Source of the DNA: B3-G11 sp036985855
Lineage (GTDB): Bacteria > Actinomycetota > Acidimicrobiia > Spongiisociales > UBA5794
Assembly: GCA_036985855.1 (NCBI GenBank)
Contig: BTQL01000004.1
Coordinates: 1-64,000, forward strand
DNA length: 64,000 nt
Reading direction: 5' to 3'
The notes under the pieces are model-generated. The model saw only the letters and a program-made list of their open reading frames with translations. It searched no databases and was not told the origin of the DNA. How positions within the stretch are numbered: position 1 is the stretch's first letter; the number at the start of each line of letters is the position of its first letter. Positions 51,600 to 59,874 of the stretch are shown here, in pieces. The translations under genes and the position numbers were made by a program.

Positions 51600-51690
51600 G
51601 TTGACATCTCATCGATCAGGCATTGGCACCGAACAGATCGGTTGCCGCGGCTTCACAGGGCCTGTCCCTCCACCGCTCTGGATGAGCGCT
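51600..51690 (-). promoter_or_regulatory. SAM-I-clan riboswitch upstream of metH
   Basis: The minus strand shows the S-box core: P1 CTCATC (51686-51681) pairing with GATGAG (51613-51608), then GAGCGGTGGAGGGACAGGCC (P2 with kink-turn), AAGCCGCGGCAACC, a P3 hairpin CCGA-UCUGU-UCGG, and GGTGCCAATGCC. These match SAM-I consensus blocks. The usual P4 stem appears absent, and a CGAGCGG/CCGCTCG hairpin (51600-51583) follows P1, as in SAM-I/IV-like variants. It would turn metH off when S-adenosylmethionine is abundant. Confidence 0.85.
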
Positions 51691-51724
51691 TCGATCAGTG
51701 AGCATAGCCGGCTTGTCGGAGGGT

Positions 51725-51991
51725 TTAGGCGTCGCGACGTTTCTTGCGCCGACGCATGTAGCCGCCGAACCAGCCGAGTAATGCACCAAGCGCGATCGCG
51801 ATGATGATCACCAGTGACAGCGGAACCCTTCCGCTGAAGAACAGAAACTCCATCTCGGTCTCATCGCTGTTCTGGACGATGAAGACCGCGGCAATGACGG
51901 CGACGATACCTGTGATGATCAGCCCGATCGGGAGACCACCTTCCTTGTATTCCAGGTCGTCTGATCGTTCCTCGCCGGATTCGTCCGCCAC
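51725..51991 (-). CDS. LapA-domain (DUF1049) membrane protein
   Basis: An 88-residue protein with two membrane helices (GLIITGIVAVIAAVFIVQNSD and PLSLVIIIAIALGALLGWFGGYM) separated by a short acidic/polar hairpin (ETEMEFLFFSGRV), ending in a basic RRRKKRRDA tail. This is the LapA/DUF1049 pattern; function in actinobacteria is unknown. GTG 51991 follows AGGAGG at ideal spacing; the frame upstream to 52090 is not family-like. Confidence 0.85.
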   Translation of the reverse strand: MADESGEERSDDLEYKEGGLPIGLIITGIVAVIAAVFIVQNSDETEMEFLFFSGRVPLSLVIIIAIALGALLGWFGGYMRRRKKRRDA

Positions 51992-52057
51992 GATGTACCT
52001 CCTGGTGGGCCTTCGGCGCACGATATCACACGGTTCGCGAGGCACTAGATTCGTCCC

Positions 52058-53263
52058 ATGAACGAACCCAACACAAACCTGAAACGGCAATCGACCGACA
52101 GCTCGACGCGGATGGGCATATCGATCGCTCTCGCCGTTCTATTCGGTATTGCATTGCTCGCGGCGAATCACGCGGCATGGCTCACGACCACCATTCTCGA
52201 CACTGACAGCTTCGTCGCGACATTCGAACCTCTTCCCCAGGACGAGGCGGTATCGCTGGCACTGGCAAACAAGATCGCCGACGCAGTCATAGAGTCCTAC
52301 GAGGTATCTGATGTGATCTCAGAGGCTCTTCCGGACGGCATTGCATTCATTGCTGTTCCCCTGACCGACGGAGTCAGGGATCTGACTGCGGGTATCGCTG
52401 CGGAGATCATCCGCTCAGACGCGTTCTCGACTGTATGGACAGCGGCCCTTGCGGCTTCGCACAAGATCGCGACGTTATATGTCGGAGCATTCGACGATGG
52501 CGTGCTGAAGGCGGAGGACGGTGTTGCTGTGCTCGATCTCACGGCGGTCGGCGCCCAGATTTCCGAGAATCTTGGCGGCCGTGGATTCGGTCTCCTCGAG
52601 GGAGCGGACCGTGAGCTCACGGTCGAGCTGTTCGAGTTGCCTGACTCCGGAATGGTCAAGTTCGTCGTCAATTTGATGCACTCGATCAGATGGGTCGTTT
52701 TCCTAATCACGATCGGGTTCTTGGCCCTCGCGGTCGCCGTGGCGACGAACAGACGGAGGATTGCGATGTGGGTCGGCGGCGCGACCGTGCTCGCAATGCT
52801 CTTGTCGCTCATCGACATGAGATATCTGAGGGTTGCGCTGACAGGAGACATCGAGGACCCGATTCTGAAGGCGGGTGCTGAAGCCGCATGGGACATCGTC
52901 TTCAGACGGTTCGTATGGCAGTCGTGGGTCGTTCTGCTGTTGGGTGCTGTCGTGGTCTTTGCGGCATGGGCCATGGGAGATTCCGCTGGTGCGGTGTCCA
53001 TGCGGGCCGCTGCTGGCGGTACGAATCAGTCGTTTCGGGGTCGTGGTCAGGAATCCCCGGCCATGGTTTTCGTTGTATCACATCGTCGACTGATCGAGTG
53101 GGGCACAGTGGCAGTCGTCATCGGATTTCTGCTGATCGCTCCACCACCCCCGCTCTGGGTTGTTGTCGTGGGCATCTCGCTGGCGGTCGCGATCATCGCG
53201 GGTGTCGAATACATCTCTGCGCGAGTTCCGGAGGAACAGTCAGCCACCGAACGCCCCTCGTAG
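52058..53263 (+). CDS. Actinobacterial conserved membrane protein
   Basis: A 401-residue protein. One helix (~20-40) is followed by a ~170-residue probably extracytoplasmic region that opens with TTTILDTDSFVATFEPLPQDEAVSLALANKIADAV, a lead-in I recognise from uncharacterised actinobacterial membrane proteins. Four to five further helices lie between ~205 and 390. There is no enzymatic motif. ATG 52058 is divergent from the LapA gene with a 66-base shared promoter region. It ends 15 bases before the convergent substrate-binding lipoprotein stop. Confidence 0.7.
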   Translation: MNEPNTNLKRQSTDSSTRMGISIALAVLFGIALLAANHAAWLTTTILDTDSFVATFEPLPQDEAVSLALANKIADAVIESYEVSDVISEALPDGIAFIAVPLTDGVRDLTAGIAAEIIRSDAFSTVWTAALAASHKIATLYVGAFDDGVLKAEDGVAVLDLTAVGAQISENLGGRGFGLLEGADRELTVELFELPDSGMVKFVVNLMHSIRWVVFLITIGFLALAVAVATNRRRIAMWVGGATVLAMLLSLIDMRYLRVALTGDIEDPILKAGAEAAWDIVFRRFVWQSWVVLLLGAVVVFAAWAMGDSAGAVSMRAAAGGTNQSFRGRGQESPAMVFVVSHRRLIEWGTVAVVIGFLLIAPPPPLWVVVVGISLAVAIIAGVEYISARVPEEQSATERPS

Positions 53264-53278
53264 TCGTACGGACATACC

Positions 53279-55072
53279 TCAGCGATCGGTCCGGTACCAC
53301 TCTTCGATGTTCCAGGTGTGGGATGCCTGAGACGGGTTCATCTTGAACCCTCCGATCTCGTCAGTCCACACCGCGCCCGCTGTCAGTCTCTGCACGATCG
53401 GCAGTATCACCGCTTGGTCCGCGAGGATCTCCTCTGCTTCTCGCACGAGTGCAACGATCTCGGCTTCGTCGACCGTCGTGTTCATCTCCTTGACGATCTC
53501 TGCGAATCGTTTCGTATTCTCGTCTCTGACGTCTGATCCCCGGGTGCCCCACCGGTAGAAGTTTCGGCCCTTCGGCGGCCGGCTGCTCGGATCGAAGACG
53601 TCATGAAAGGCGACGAGTCCTGCCAGTCCTGGTGACCCGACCCATGCCCACTGCCCGATGTCCCACGAGCCTTCGTCGAGCATCTCGCCGAAGAACACAG
53701 ACGAGTCTTTGAGTTCGAGTTCGAACGGGATGCCTGCTTCGGTCATCATCTCCTTGTACAGACGGGCTAGTCGTGGCCGCTCATCGGCGTTGCTGGTAGT
53801 GGTGAATACAGCCGAACACTCGCGGCCGGTCTCTGCGACAGCGATCTGGTAGAGGGCCCGGGCGGTGTCGGGATCATACGGGTATCGGCTCCAGGCGTCC
53901 GTTGAGATGGAAGGCGTGAATGCGTCGACGTACGATTGCATTGCCGTTCCGTAGCCGGGGTACCAGGAATTCGCCGCGGCGTCCCGATCGATGGCGTGCA
54001 TGACCGCCCGACGGAACGCCAGATTATCGTTGCATGAGTCGGGGGATAGGTCGAGCCGACTGTTGGAGAACTGGAAGTTGACGTGTTCCCATACGGGTCC
54101 AGGGATGACCTCGATGACCGCACCCTCAGCTTCGAGCTTCTTGAGCGGCTCGATGGCCCCCTCGAGCCAGGGAGGCGGCTGGATGACGTCCACCTCGCGC
54201 GCCTTGAACGCGCGGATGATCTGTTCTGTCTCGGGGATGATCCGAAACTCGACGCCGTCGAGGTAGGGGAGTTGCGTGCCGGTCGCGGGATCTGTCTTCC
54301 AGTAGTTCTCGTTGCGGAGGAAGGTGACGGTCTTGTTCTTCTCGAAGGTGTCGAGGACGAAAGGTCCGCCGGATGGCCACGTCGTCGTGTTCCAGTCCTC
54401 GGCAAAGTTGCTGCCTTCGACAGCATGTTTCGGGATCAGCCATTGGAAGAGTGCCTCATGTTTCATCGTCGGACGTCGGAGGGTCAGCGAGAACGTCCTG
54501 TCGCCGACCTCAGAGGCGATGATCGCTGCGTCCGTGTAGGTTCCCCGTCCTGATGAAGACTCGGCCTCAATGGCGAGGGCCGTATCCACTGTGAACTGGA
54601 AGTCGTCTCCGGAGATCGGTGTTCCGTCCGACCACACGGCCTCGTTCCGGATGCGATAGGTCACGGTCATCGTACGGTTGCGGTTCACCACGATCCCGCC
54701 GTTGGCGACGGTTGGGAGCTCAGTGACGACTTCGGGGGTCCGCTCGAGTGTGTACCCGTCGATGTCCCATGCACCGGTGAGCCAGGCCTGACCGATGATC
54801 GAAACGATGAAGTTGTCGCCACCCGGTGCGAACGGATTCAGCGTTGGCGGAAACTGGTCGTCAGCGATGATCACCGTCCCGCCATAACCGGGCCCGGATG
54901 GCGCACGGGTGGTGGTCGTCGTTGACGACGAAGTCGTGGTCGTTGGAGGTGCCTTCACCGTCGTGGAGGTCGTTGTCAATGTCTCGGGAGGCGCGACTGC
55001 GTCGTCGACAGAGCCAGTGCATGCTGCCACCAGAAAGGCCAGGGCTACGCCACCTACGAGCATTCGCCTCAT
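53279..55072 (-). CDS. Extracellular solute-binding lipoprotein, family 5 (peptide/nickel type)
   Basis: A 597-residue SBP_bac_5 protein. The signal peptide has lipobox FLVAAC (Cys ~18) and a Thr/Ser-rich linker (~33-60) precedes the binding fold. Marks are YGGTVIIADDQFPPTLNPF, the hinge EAVWSDGTPISGDDFQFTVD (~145-165), and LAFRRAVMHAIDRDAAAN (~340-357). Such proteins deliver peptides, opines or nickel to ABC importers. No permease or ATPase genes are adjacent, so it is an orphan or serves a distant transporter. It is divergent from the beta-propeller lipoprotein across repeat copy C. Confidence 0.9.
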   Translation of the reverse strand: MRRMLVGGVALAFLVAACTGSVDDAVAPPETLTTTSTTVKAPPTTTTSSSTTTTTRAPSGPGYGGTVIIADDQFPPTLNPFAPGGDNFIVSIIGQAWLTGAWDIDGYTLERTPEVVTELPTVANGGIVVNRNRTMTVTYRIRNEAVWSDGTPISGDDFQFTVDTALAIEAESSSGRGTYTDAAIIASEVGDRTFSLTLRRPTMKHEALFQWLIPKHAVEGSNFAEDWNTTTWPSGGPFVLDTFEKNKTVTFLRNENYWKTDPATGTQLPYLDGVEFRIIPETEQIIRAFKAREVDVIQPPPWLEGAIEPLKKLEAEGAVIEVIPGPVWEHVNFQFSNSRLDLSPDSCNDNLAFRRAVMHAIDRDAAANSWYPGYGTAMQSYVDAFTPSISTDAWSRYPYDPDTARALYQIAVAETGRECSAVFTTTSNADERPRLARLYKEMMTEAGIPFELELKDSSVFFGEMLDEGSWDIGQWAWVGSPGLAGLVAFHDVFDPSSRPPKGRNFYRWGTRGSDVRDENTKRFAEIVKEMNTTVDEAEIVALVREAEEILADQAVILPIVQRLTAGAVWTDEIGGFKMNPSQASHTWNIEEWYRTDR

Positions 55073-55160
55073 GTACCGAGGATATCATCTCGGCCATCAG
55101 ACACCAGGTGCCAGACACTTCGAAACGGGCATCTAGTAATAGTGAGGTCGTTCGTTCGCG

Positions 55161-55210
55161 CCCGTTCTGTGGGCCGTGGACCGCACTCACTCCGGTCCAG
55201 AACCCTGGGT
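55161..55210 (+). repeat. 50-bp hairpin repeat, copy C
   Basis: Copy C differs from copy A at about nine of 50 positions, yet keeps the stem by compensating changes: TGGACCG pairs with CGGTCCA where A/B have AGACCG with CGGTCT. It lies in a divergent intergenic region ahead of the propeller lipoprotein, in the same orientation as B and D. Confidence 0.8.
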
Positions 55211-55242
55211 TGAGTACCAGGTCTTGCGCCATACTTGGTGGC

Positions 55243-56334
55243 ATGCGGTTTGCCATGGTGATTGCGGTGCTGGCTCTCGTCGCCGGCGCGTGCACCGGGT
55301 CAGGTTCCCAACCCGTCCCCACCTCTGTGCCGGATGCATCTACGACGCTCGGCACGTCGACGACCTCTAGGCTGTCGGACACGACCTCGACATCCCAGGC
55401 TGCAACTACGACGGTTGAACCGTCCGTTGCGACCGACAAGGCGCCTGAGGTGTTCCAATACGCTGTGGTCGCCGAGAAGGAAGCTCGCAGACTCGCGGTC
55501 ATTGATCCGAATGGGGCGTGCGCCGACAATGGCAACGGCTGTGATCTGACTCCGGTTCGAACCGTGGATCTGTCCGAACGACCGCACAACCTCACCAGCA
55601 TCGGTTCGGTTGTGTACGCGACTCACCCGGACGCACGGTCGATGTCCCGGATTGACATCGTCACCGGCGATGTTCTGACGGTAGCGATCGGGCGCGAACC
55701 TCACGATGTCAAATATGACCCAATGTCCGGCGCGATGGTCGTGGCGGATGAGGCCGGACGATCTCTCCTCACCGTCGATCCGGAAACCTTGGCTGTCATC
55801 GACACACTTGATCTTCCGGGCGAACCCCACGATCTCGCCATCGGCGATGGTGTCATCTGGGTCACTCTCATGCGTCGCAGCGAACTCGTCAGAGTCACCG
55901 GCGATACAGTCGAGTTGTTGCCAGCCGGTGGCTCACCGCACGATCTCATCGTGGATCTGGACGGGTCTATCTGGTACTCCAACTGGGGCTCGAAACGTCT
56001 CAATATCTTCGATCCTGCCTCCGGAGTCACACCGGAGGCGCCCGTCGGCGTTGGTGAGCCCCAGCACTTCGCCGTTTCCCCCGAAGGGGCGGTCTGGATA
56101 TCTGACATCGCCGGTGACGCGATTGTTGGGTTCACTTCGGAGCAATCGGTGACGGTAGACGTCGGACCCTCCCCGCACCACCTGGCGTTCGTGGGCGACA
56201 CGATCGTGGTCGCAGTCAGCGGCTCCGGTGAAGCCGTGTTCGTGAGAAACGGACAGGTTGTTGCGAGATCGCAACTCACCCCCGGCCTGCACGGGGTCGC
56301 AGTCGTCGAGCTGACGCAGTTCTCTGGGCCCTAG
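55243..56334 (+). CDS. Seven-blade beta-propeller lipoprotein
   Basis: A 363-residue lipoprotein: lipobox VAGAC (Cys 17), a Thr/Ser linker (~20-60), then a YncE/YVTN-like beta-propeller (~70-360). Each blade starts with a related motif: RPHNL, EPHDV, EPHDL, SPHDL, EPQHF, SPHHL and LHGV, counting seven blades with a His at six or seven of them. Blades carry typical GVIWVT and GAVWIS strands. No enzyme motif is seen; binding of a ligand or protein outside the cell is likely. The stop codon lies inside repeat copy D. ATG 55243 starts the signal peptide; upstream frame is not coding. Confidence 0.85.
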   Translation: MRFAMVIAVLALVAGACTGSGSQPVPTSVPDASTTLGTSTTSRLSDTTSTSQAATTTVEPSVATDKAPEVFQYAVVAEKEARRLAVIDPNGACADNGNGCDLTPVRTVDLSERPHNLTSIGSVVYATHPDARSMSRIDIVTGDVLTVAIGREPHDVKYDPMSGAMVVADEAGRSLLTVDPETLAVIDTLDLPGEPHDLAIGDGVIWVTLMRRSELVRVTGDTVELLPAGGSPHDLIVDLDGSIWYSNWGSKRLNIFDPASGVTPEAPVGVGEPQHFAVSPEGAVWISDIAGDAIVGFTSEQSVTVDVGPSPHHLAFVGDTIVVAVSGSGEAVFVRNGQVVARSQLTPGLHGVAVVELTQFSGP

Positions 56335-56365
56335 ACCGGACTCAGTGCGGTCCAGAACCCTGGGT
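56316..56365 (+). repeat. 50-bp hairpin repeat, copy D
   Basis: Copy D overlaps the last six codons and the TAG stop (56332-56334) of the propeller gene. It has CTAGACCG pairing with CGGTCCAG with one mismatch and ends GAACCCTGGGT like the other copies. It lies between convergent genes (nrdJ stop at 56376), so here it could terminate transcription. Confidence 0.8.
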
Positions 56366-56375
56366 TTGCGGGTTC

Positions 56376-59300
56376 TTAGCTGCAGCCTTTGGAGTCGCCG
56401 CAGTTGAGGCAGCGGTAGCAGGAGCCGTTGCGGATCGTGATGTGACCACAGGTGTCACACAGGGGGGCATCACCCATCTTGTCTGCGAGCAGCGCCTGGA
56501 CCGCTGCTGTTTGGACCTCCTGCGCTGAGTGGGCTGCTTGCGGTGCGACGGCCGCTGGCACCGACGCAACGGATGTTTGCGGAGCAGGCGTCGATACGCT
56601 GTCGGCGAACTTCGCTGCCCTCATCTGTGCCTCGATGTCGCGTTCCATCGCAGCTTCCGTCAGGTCGAGTTGGAGCCCGGCATCCACAGCGGCTCCCTTC
56701 GGAGGCTCGGGCAGATCACCTGTGCGATCTGGTGGAACCTGGGCGAGCTCGTCCCTGTGGAGGTACTCGACCCCCAGCGCTCTGAACACGTAGTCGATGA
56801 TCGAGTTCGCCATCTTGATGTTCGGGTGCCCTTCGACCATGCCCCGTGGCTCGAACGTCTGGAACGTGAACGTGTCGACGTACTCCTCGAGCGGAACACC
56901 GTATTGGAGCCCCTTGCTCACCGCAATGGCGAAACATCCGAGAATCCCCCGCAGCGTTGCGCCCTCTTTTGCGAGATCCAGGAAGACCTCGCCAAGCGTG
57001 CCGTCCTCATATTCGCCCGTGCGAAGGAAGACCTTGTGACCGCCGATACGTGCTTCCTGAGTGAATCCAACCCGTCGTGACGGCAGAAGGAACCGGGGTC
57101 TCGGCATCGCTTCGTACGCCTCGGTAGGGGACATACCTGGTCGGTACATCCCGCCAAAGATGTCTACCTCGCGCTCGATCGCTGCGGTGATCTCATCGGG
57201 TTCTTCGTCGGACGTGCCTTCGTCGGACGTCGATGACAACGGCTGGGATGCTTTCGAGCCGTCCCTGTAGAGCGCCATCGCCTTGAGTCCGAGCTCCCAG
57301 GACATCTGGTAGGACTCCTCGATGTCCGCGACCGTTGCCTCGTTCGGCATGTTTATGGTCTTTGAGATCGCACCCGAAATGAATGGCTGTGCGGCAGCCA
57401 TCATCTTGATGTGCCCGATGTGATGGATGTAGCGTTCGCCGTACTTACCGTTCTTGTTGGCCGTATCGAACACCGGGAGGTGCTTGTCCCTCAGCCCGGG
57501 AGCACCCTCGATTGTCTGACGCCCGCAGATGACGTTGTTCGCCTCATCGATCTCAGCATCGCTGAAGCCGAGGGCGGAAAGCATGTTGAACCCGAGACCG
57601 TTGTACTCCTCTGCGGTGAAACCGAGACGCTGCATCGTCTCTTCGCCCAATGTCCACTGATTGAATGCGAAACCGATCTCGAACACGCCGGGAAGCGTTG
57701 CTTCGATCTTGTGAAGGTTCTCATCCGTGAACCCTTTTGCGCGGAGTGTCTCAGCGTTGACGCTTGGTGCCCCCTCGAGGCTCATCGTGCCCAAGACGTA
57801 ATCGATGATGGTGCTGATCGCCGTTTCGTCGTACCCGAGGCGCGCAAGTGCCGGAGCAACAGACTGGTTGGCGATCTTGAAGTAGCCGCCCCCAGCGAGT
57901 TTCTTGAACTTCACGAGTGCGAAGTCAGGCTCGACACCTGTGGTATCACAATCCATCAGGAGCCCAATGGTGCCCGTAGGCGCTAAGCATGTGGACTGTG
58001 CGTTGCGGTAGCCGTGCTCTTCGCCGCGCGCTACTGCCGTGTCCCATGCGTCGTGGGCGAAGGCCAACATATCCGCGGGGCACACGTCTTGGTCGATACC
58101 GACGACGGTGTGGCCAATGGCGTCGTACTCAGACTGGTCGGCGTCGTAGGCAGCCTTCTGGTGGTTTCTCATCACACGGAGCATCGAGTCGGAGTTCTCG
58201 TGATACAGAGGGAACGGCCCAACGACGGAGGCCATCTCCGCAGAAGCTGCATAGGAGTAACCCGTGAGGATCGAAGTCAATGCACCGGCGATAGCGCGAC
58301 CCTCGTCGGAATCATATGCGATGCCCATCCGCATGAGGATGGAGCCGAGGTTTGCGTACCCGAGGCCGAGCGTGCGGTAGTCGTAGGAACCCTGGGCAAT
58401 GGCTTCAGACGGGAAGTGTGCCATCGTCACCGAGATCTCGAGAACGATCGTCCAGAGGCGGATTGCGTACTTGTAGCTCTCGAGATCGAAATCACCGGTT
58501 GCGTCGTCGTAGAACGTGCCGAGGTTCACGGAGGCAAGGTTGCACGCCGTGTTGTCCAAGAAGAGGTATTCCGAACATGGGTTGGACGCCCTGATCTGAC
58601 CGCCGGCGGGGGAGGTGTGCCACTCGTTGATGGTGGTGTGGAACTGGACACCTGGATCAGCCGACGCCCAAGCGGCTTGCGCGATCTGATGCCACAGATC
58701 ACGTGCCTTGACGGTTTTCATCGGTGCGCCGTCAGTCCGACGCGTGAGATCCCAGTCTTCATCTGCCATTGCGGCATCGATGAACTCGTTTGTCATGCGG
58801 ACCGTGTTGTTCGAGTTCTGACCCGAGACCGTGGCATATGCCTCGCCGTTGAAGTCCGAGGAGTAGCCACAGGCGATAAGGGCTTTGACCTTCTCTTCTT
58901 CGACAGCTTTCCAGTTGATGAACGTCTCGATGTCTGGGTGATCGACGTCGAGGATGACCATCTTCGCCGCCCGACGGGTGGTGCCGCCCGACTTTATTGC
59001 TCCTGCCGCGCGGTCGCCGACCTTGAGGAATGACATCAGACCAGACGACTTGCCTCCACCGGAGAGCGGTTCGCCCTCGGCCCTGAGATTCGAGAAGTTG
59101 GTTCCAGTACCTGATCCGAACTTGAAAAGGCGGGCCTCCCTGACCCAGAGATCCATGATGCCGCCAGCGTTCACCAGGTCGTCATCAACGGACTGGATGA
59201 AACACGCGTGGGGTGATGGCCTGCTGTACGAGTCGGGAGATGCGGTGAGCTCCTCGGTCTCGGGATCTACGAACCAGAACCCTTGCTCTGGTCCTTCTAT

Positions 59301-59762
59301 GCCGTATCGATGATGCAGCCCCGTGTTGAACCACTGGGGGGAGTTCGGTGCCGCCATCTGGTGCAGAAGCATGTAGGCGATCTCGTCCTCGAACACCTGC
59401 GCATCATGGGTGGAAGCAAAGTATCCGTTCTCCTCACCCCACCAACGCCACGTGGAGGCAAGGCGGTCGATGACCTGGCGGGCCGAGTTCTCGGGTCCGA
59501 GTACCGGATCTCCGCTGTCGTCGACGATCGCGGTGCCCTTCTCATCGAACTGGGGTACACCTGCTTTGCGAAAGTACTTGGACACCATGATGTCCGCCGC
59601 CACCTGGGACCAGTCTGCGGGTATCTCAGCATCGGTCATTTCGAAGACGACCGACCCGTCCGGATTCGTGATCCTCGAGTCCCGCCTCGACCATTGGACG
59701 GTGTCATACGGGTTTACACCCACGGTGGTGAACCGCCGTTCGATGCTGAGTCCTGCTGCCAT
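56376..59762 (-). CDS. nrdJ: Class II (B12-dependent) ribonucleotide reductase
   Basis: A 1128-residue adenosylcobalamin-dependent ribonucleotide reductase supplying deoxynucleotides with or without oxygen. Visible are AAPNSPQWFNTG, the catalytic NPCSEYLFLDNTACNLASVNLG block (Cys and Glu of the finger loop), the CLAPTGTIGLLMDCDTTG stretch, and the C-terminal redox/zinc tail CDTCGHITIRNGSCYRCLNCGDSKGC. Length exceeds many actinobacterial NrdJ proteins (~950) through C-terminal additions. ATG 59762 is preceded by GAAGGAAACCT. Two NrdR boxes and two DnaA boxes lie upstream. No nrdR gene is within the window. Confidence 0.95.
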   Translation of the reverse strand: MAAGLSIERRFTTVGVNPYDTVQWSRRDSRITNPDGSVVFEMTDAEIPADWSQVAADIMVSKYFRKAGVPQFDEKGTAIVDDSGDPVLGPENSARQVIDRLASTWRWWGEENGYFASTHDAQVFEDEIAYMLLHQMAAPNSPQWFNTGLHHRYGIEGPEQGFWFVDPETEELTASPDSYSRPSPHACFIQSVDDDLVNAGGIMDLWVREARLFKFGSGTGTNFSNLRAEGEPLSGGGKSSGLMSFLKVGDRAAGAIKSGGTTRRAAKMVILDVDHPDIETFINWKAVEEEKVKALIACGYSSDFNGEAYATVSGQNSNNTVRMTNEFIDAAMADEDWDLTRRTDGAPMKTVKARDLWHQIAQAAWASADPGVQFHTTINEWHTSPAGGQIRASNPCSEYLFLDNTACNLASVNLGTFYDDATGDFDLESYKYAIRLWTIVLEISVTMAHFPSEAIAQGSYDYRTLGLGYANLGSILMRMGIAYDSDEGRAIAGALTSILTGYSYAASAEMASVVGPFPLYHENSDSMLRVMRNHQKAAYDADQSEYDAIGHTVVGIDQDVCPADMLAFAHDAWDTAVARGEEHGYRNAQSTCLAPTGTIGLLMDCDTTGVEPDFALVKFKKLAGGGYFKIANQSVAPALARLGYDETAISTIIDYVLGTMSLEGAPSVNAETLRAKGFTDENLHKIEATLPGVFEIGFAFNQWTLGEETMQRLGFTAEEYNGLGFNMLSALGFSDAEIDEANNVICGRQTIEGAPGLRDKHLPVFDTANKNGKYGERYIHHIGHIKMMAAAQPFISGAISKTINMPNEATVADIEESYQMSWELGLKAMALYRDGSKASQPLSSTSDEGTSDEEPDEITAAIEREVDIFGGMYRPGMSPTEAYEAMPRPRFLLPSRRVGFTQEARIGGHKVFLRTGEYEDGTLGEVFLDLAKEGATLRGILGCFAIAVSKGLQYGVPLEEYVDTFTFQTFEPRGMVEGHPNIKMANSIIDYVFRALGVEYLHRDELAQVPPDRTGDLPEPPKGAAVDAGLQLDLTEAAMERDIEAQMRAAKFADSVSTPAPQTSVASVPAAVAPQAAHSAQEVQTAAVQALLADKMGDAPLCDTCGHITIRNGSCYRCLNCGDSKGCS

Positions 59763-59803
59763 AGGTTTCCTTCTCTCGGTCTCGTGCCACGCATCCGGGC
59801 GGT

Positions 59804-59824
59804 ATATCCACAGACTTGTCCACA
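59804..59824 (+). promoter_or_regulatory. Two DnaA-box-like sites upstream of nrdJ
   Basis: TTGTCCACA (59816-59824) equals the actinobacterial DnaA-box consensus. ATATCCACA (59804-59812) differs from TTATCCACA at the first base. They are direct repeats 12 bases apart, between the nrdJ start and the NrdR boxes. Confidence 0.5.
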
Positions 59825-59825
59825 T

Positions 59826-59874
59826 GCGCAACATGTTGTGTCCTATATGGCTCCATACCCACTACATGTTGCGT
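59826..59874 (-). promoter_or_regulatory. Paired NrdR boxes upstream of nrdJ
   Basis: GCGCAACATGTTGTGT (59826-59841) and CCACTACATGTTGCGT (59859-59874) both resemble the 16-bp NrdR consensus with the central ACATGT. Their centres are 33 bp apart, about three helical turns, as in proven NrdR operators. They predict repression of nrdJ by NrdR-ATP/dATP. Confidence 0.72.

Noticed and set aside
51501..51724. B12 riboswitch upstream of metH
   Set aside because: The leader matches SAM-I core blocks, not the cobalamin B12-box.
58014..59033. A 339-codon open frame antisense to nrdJ
   Set aside because: Same reason: a shadow of a long high-GC gene, with no family signature.
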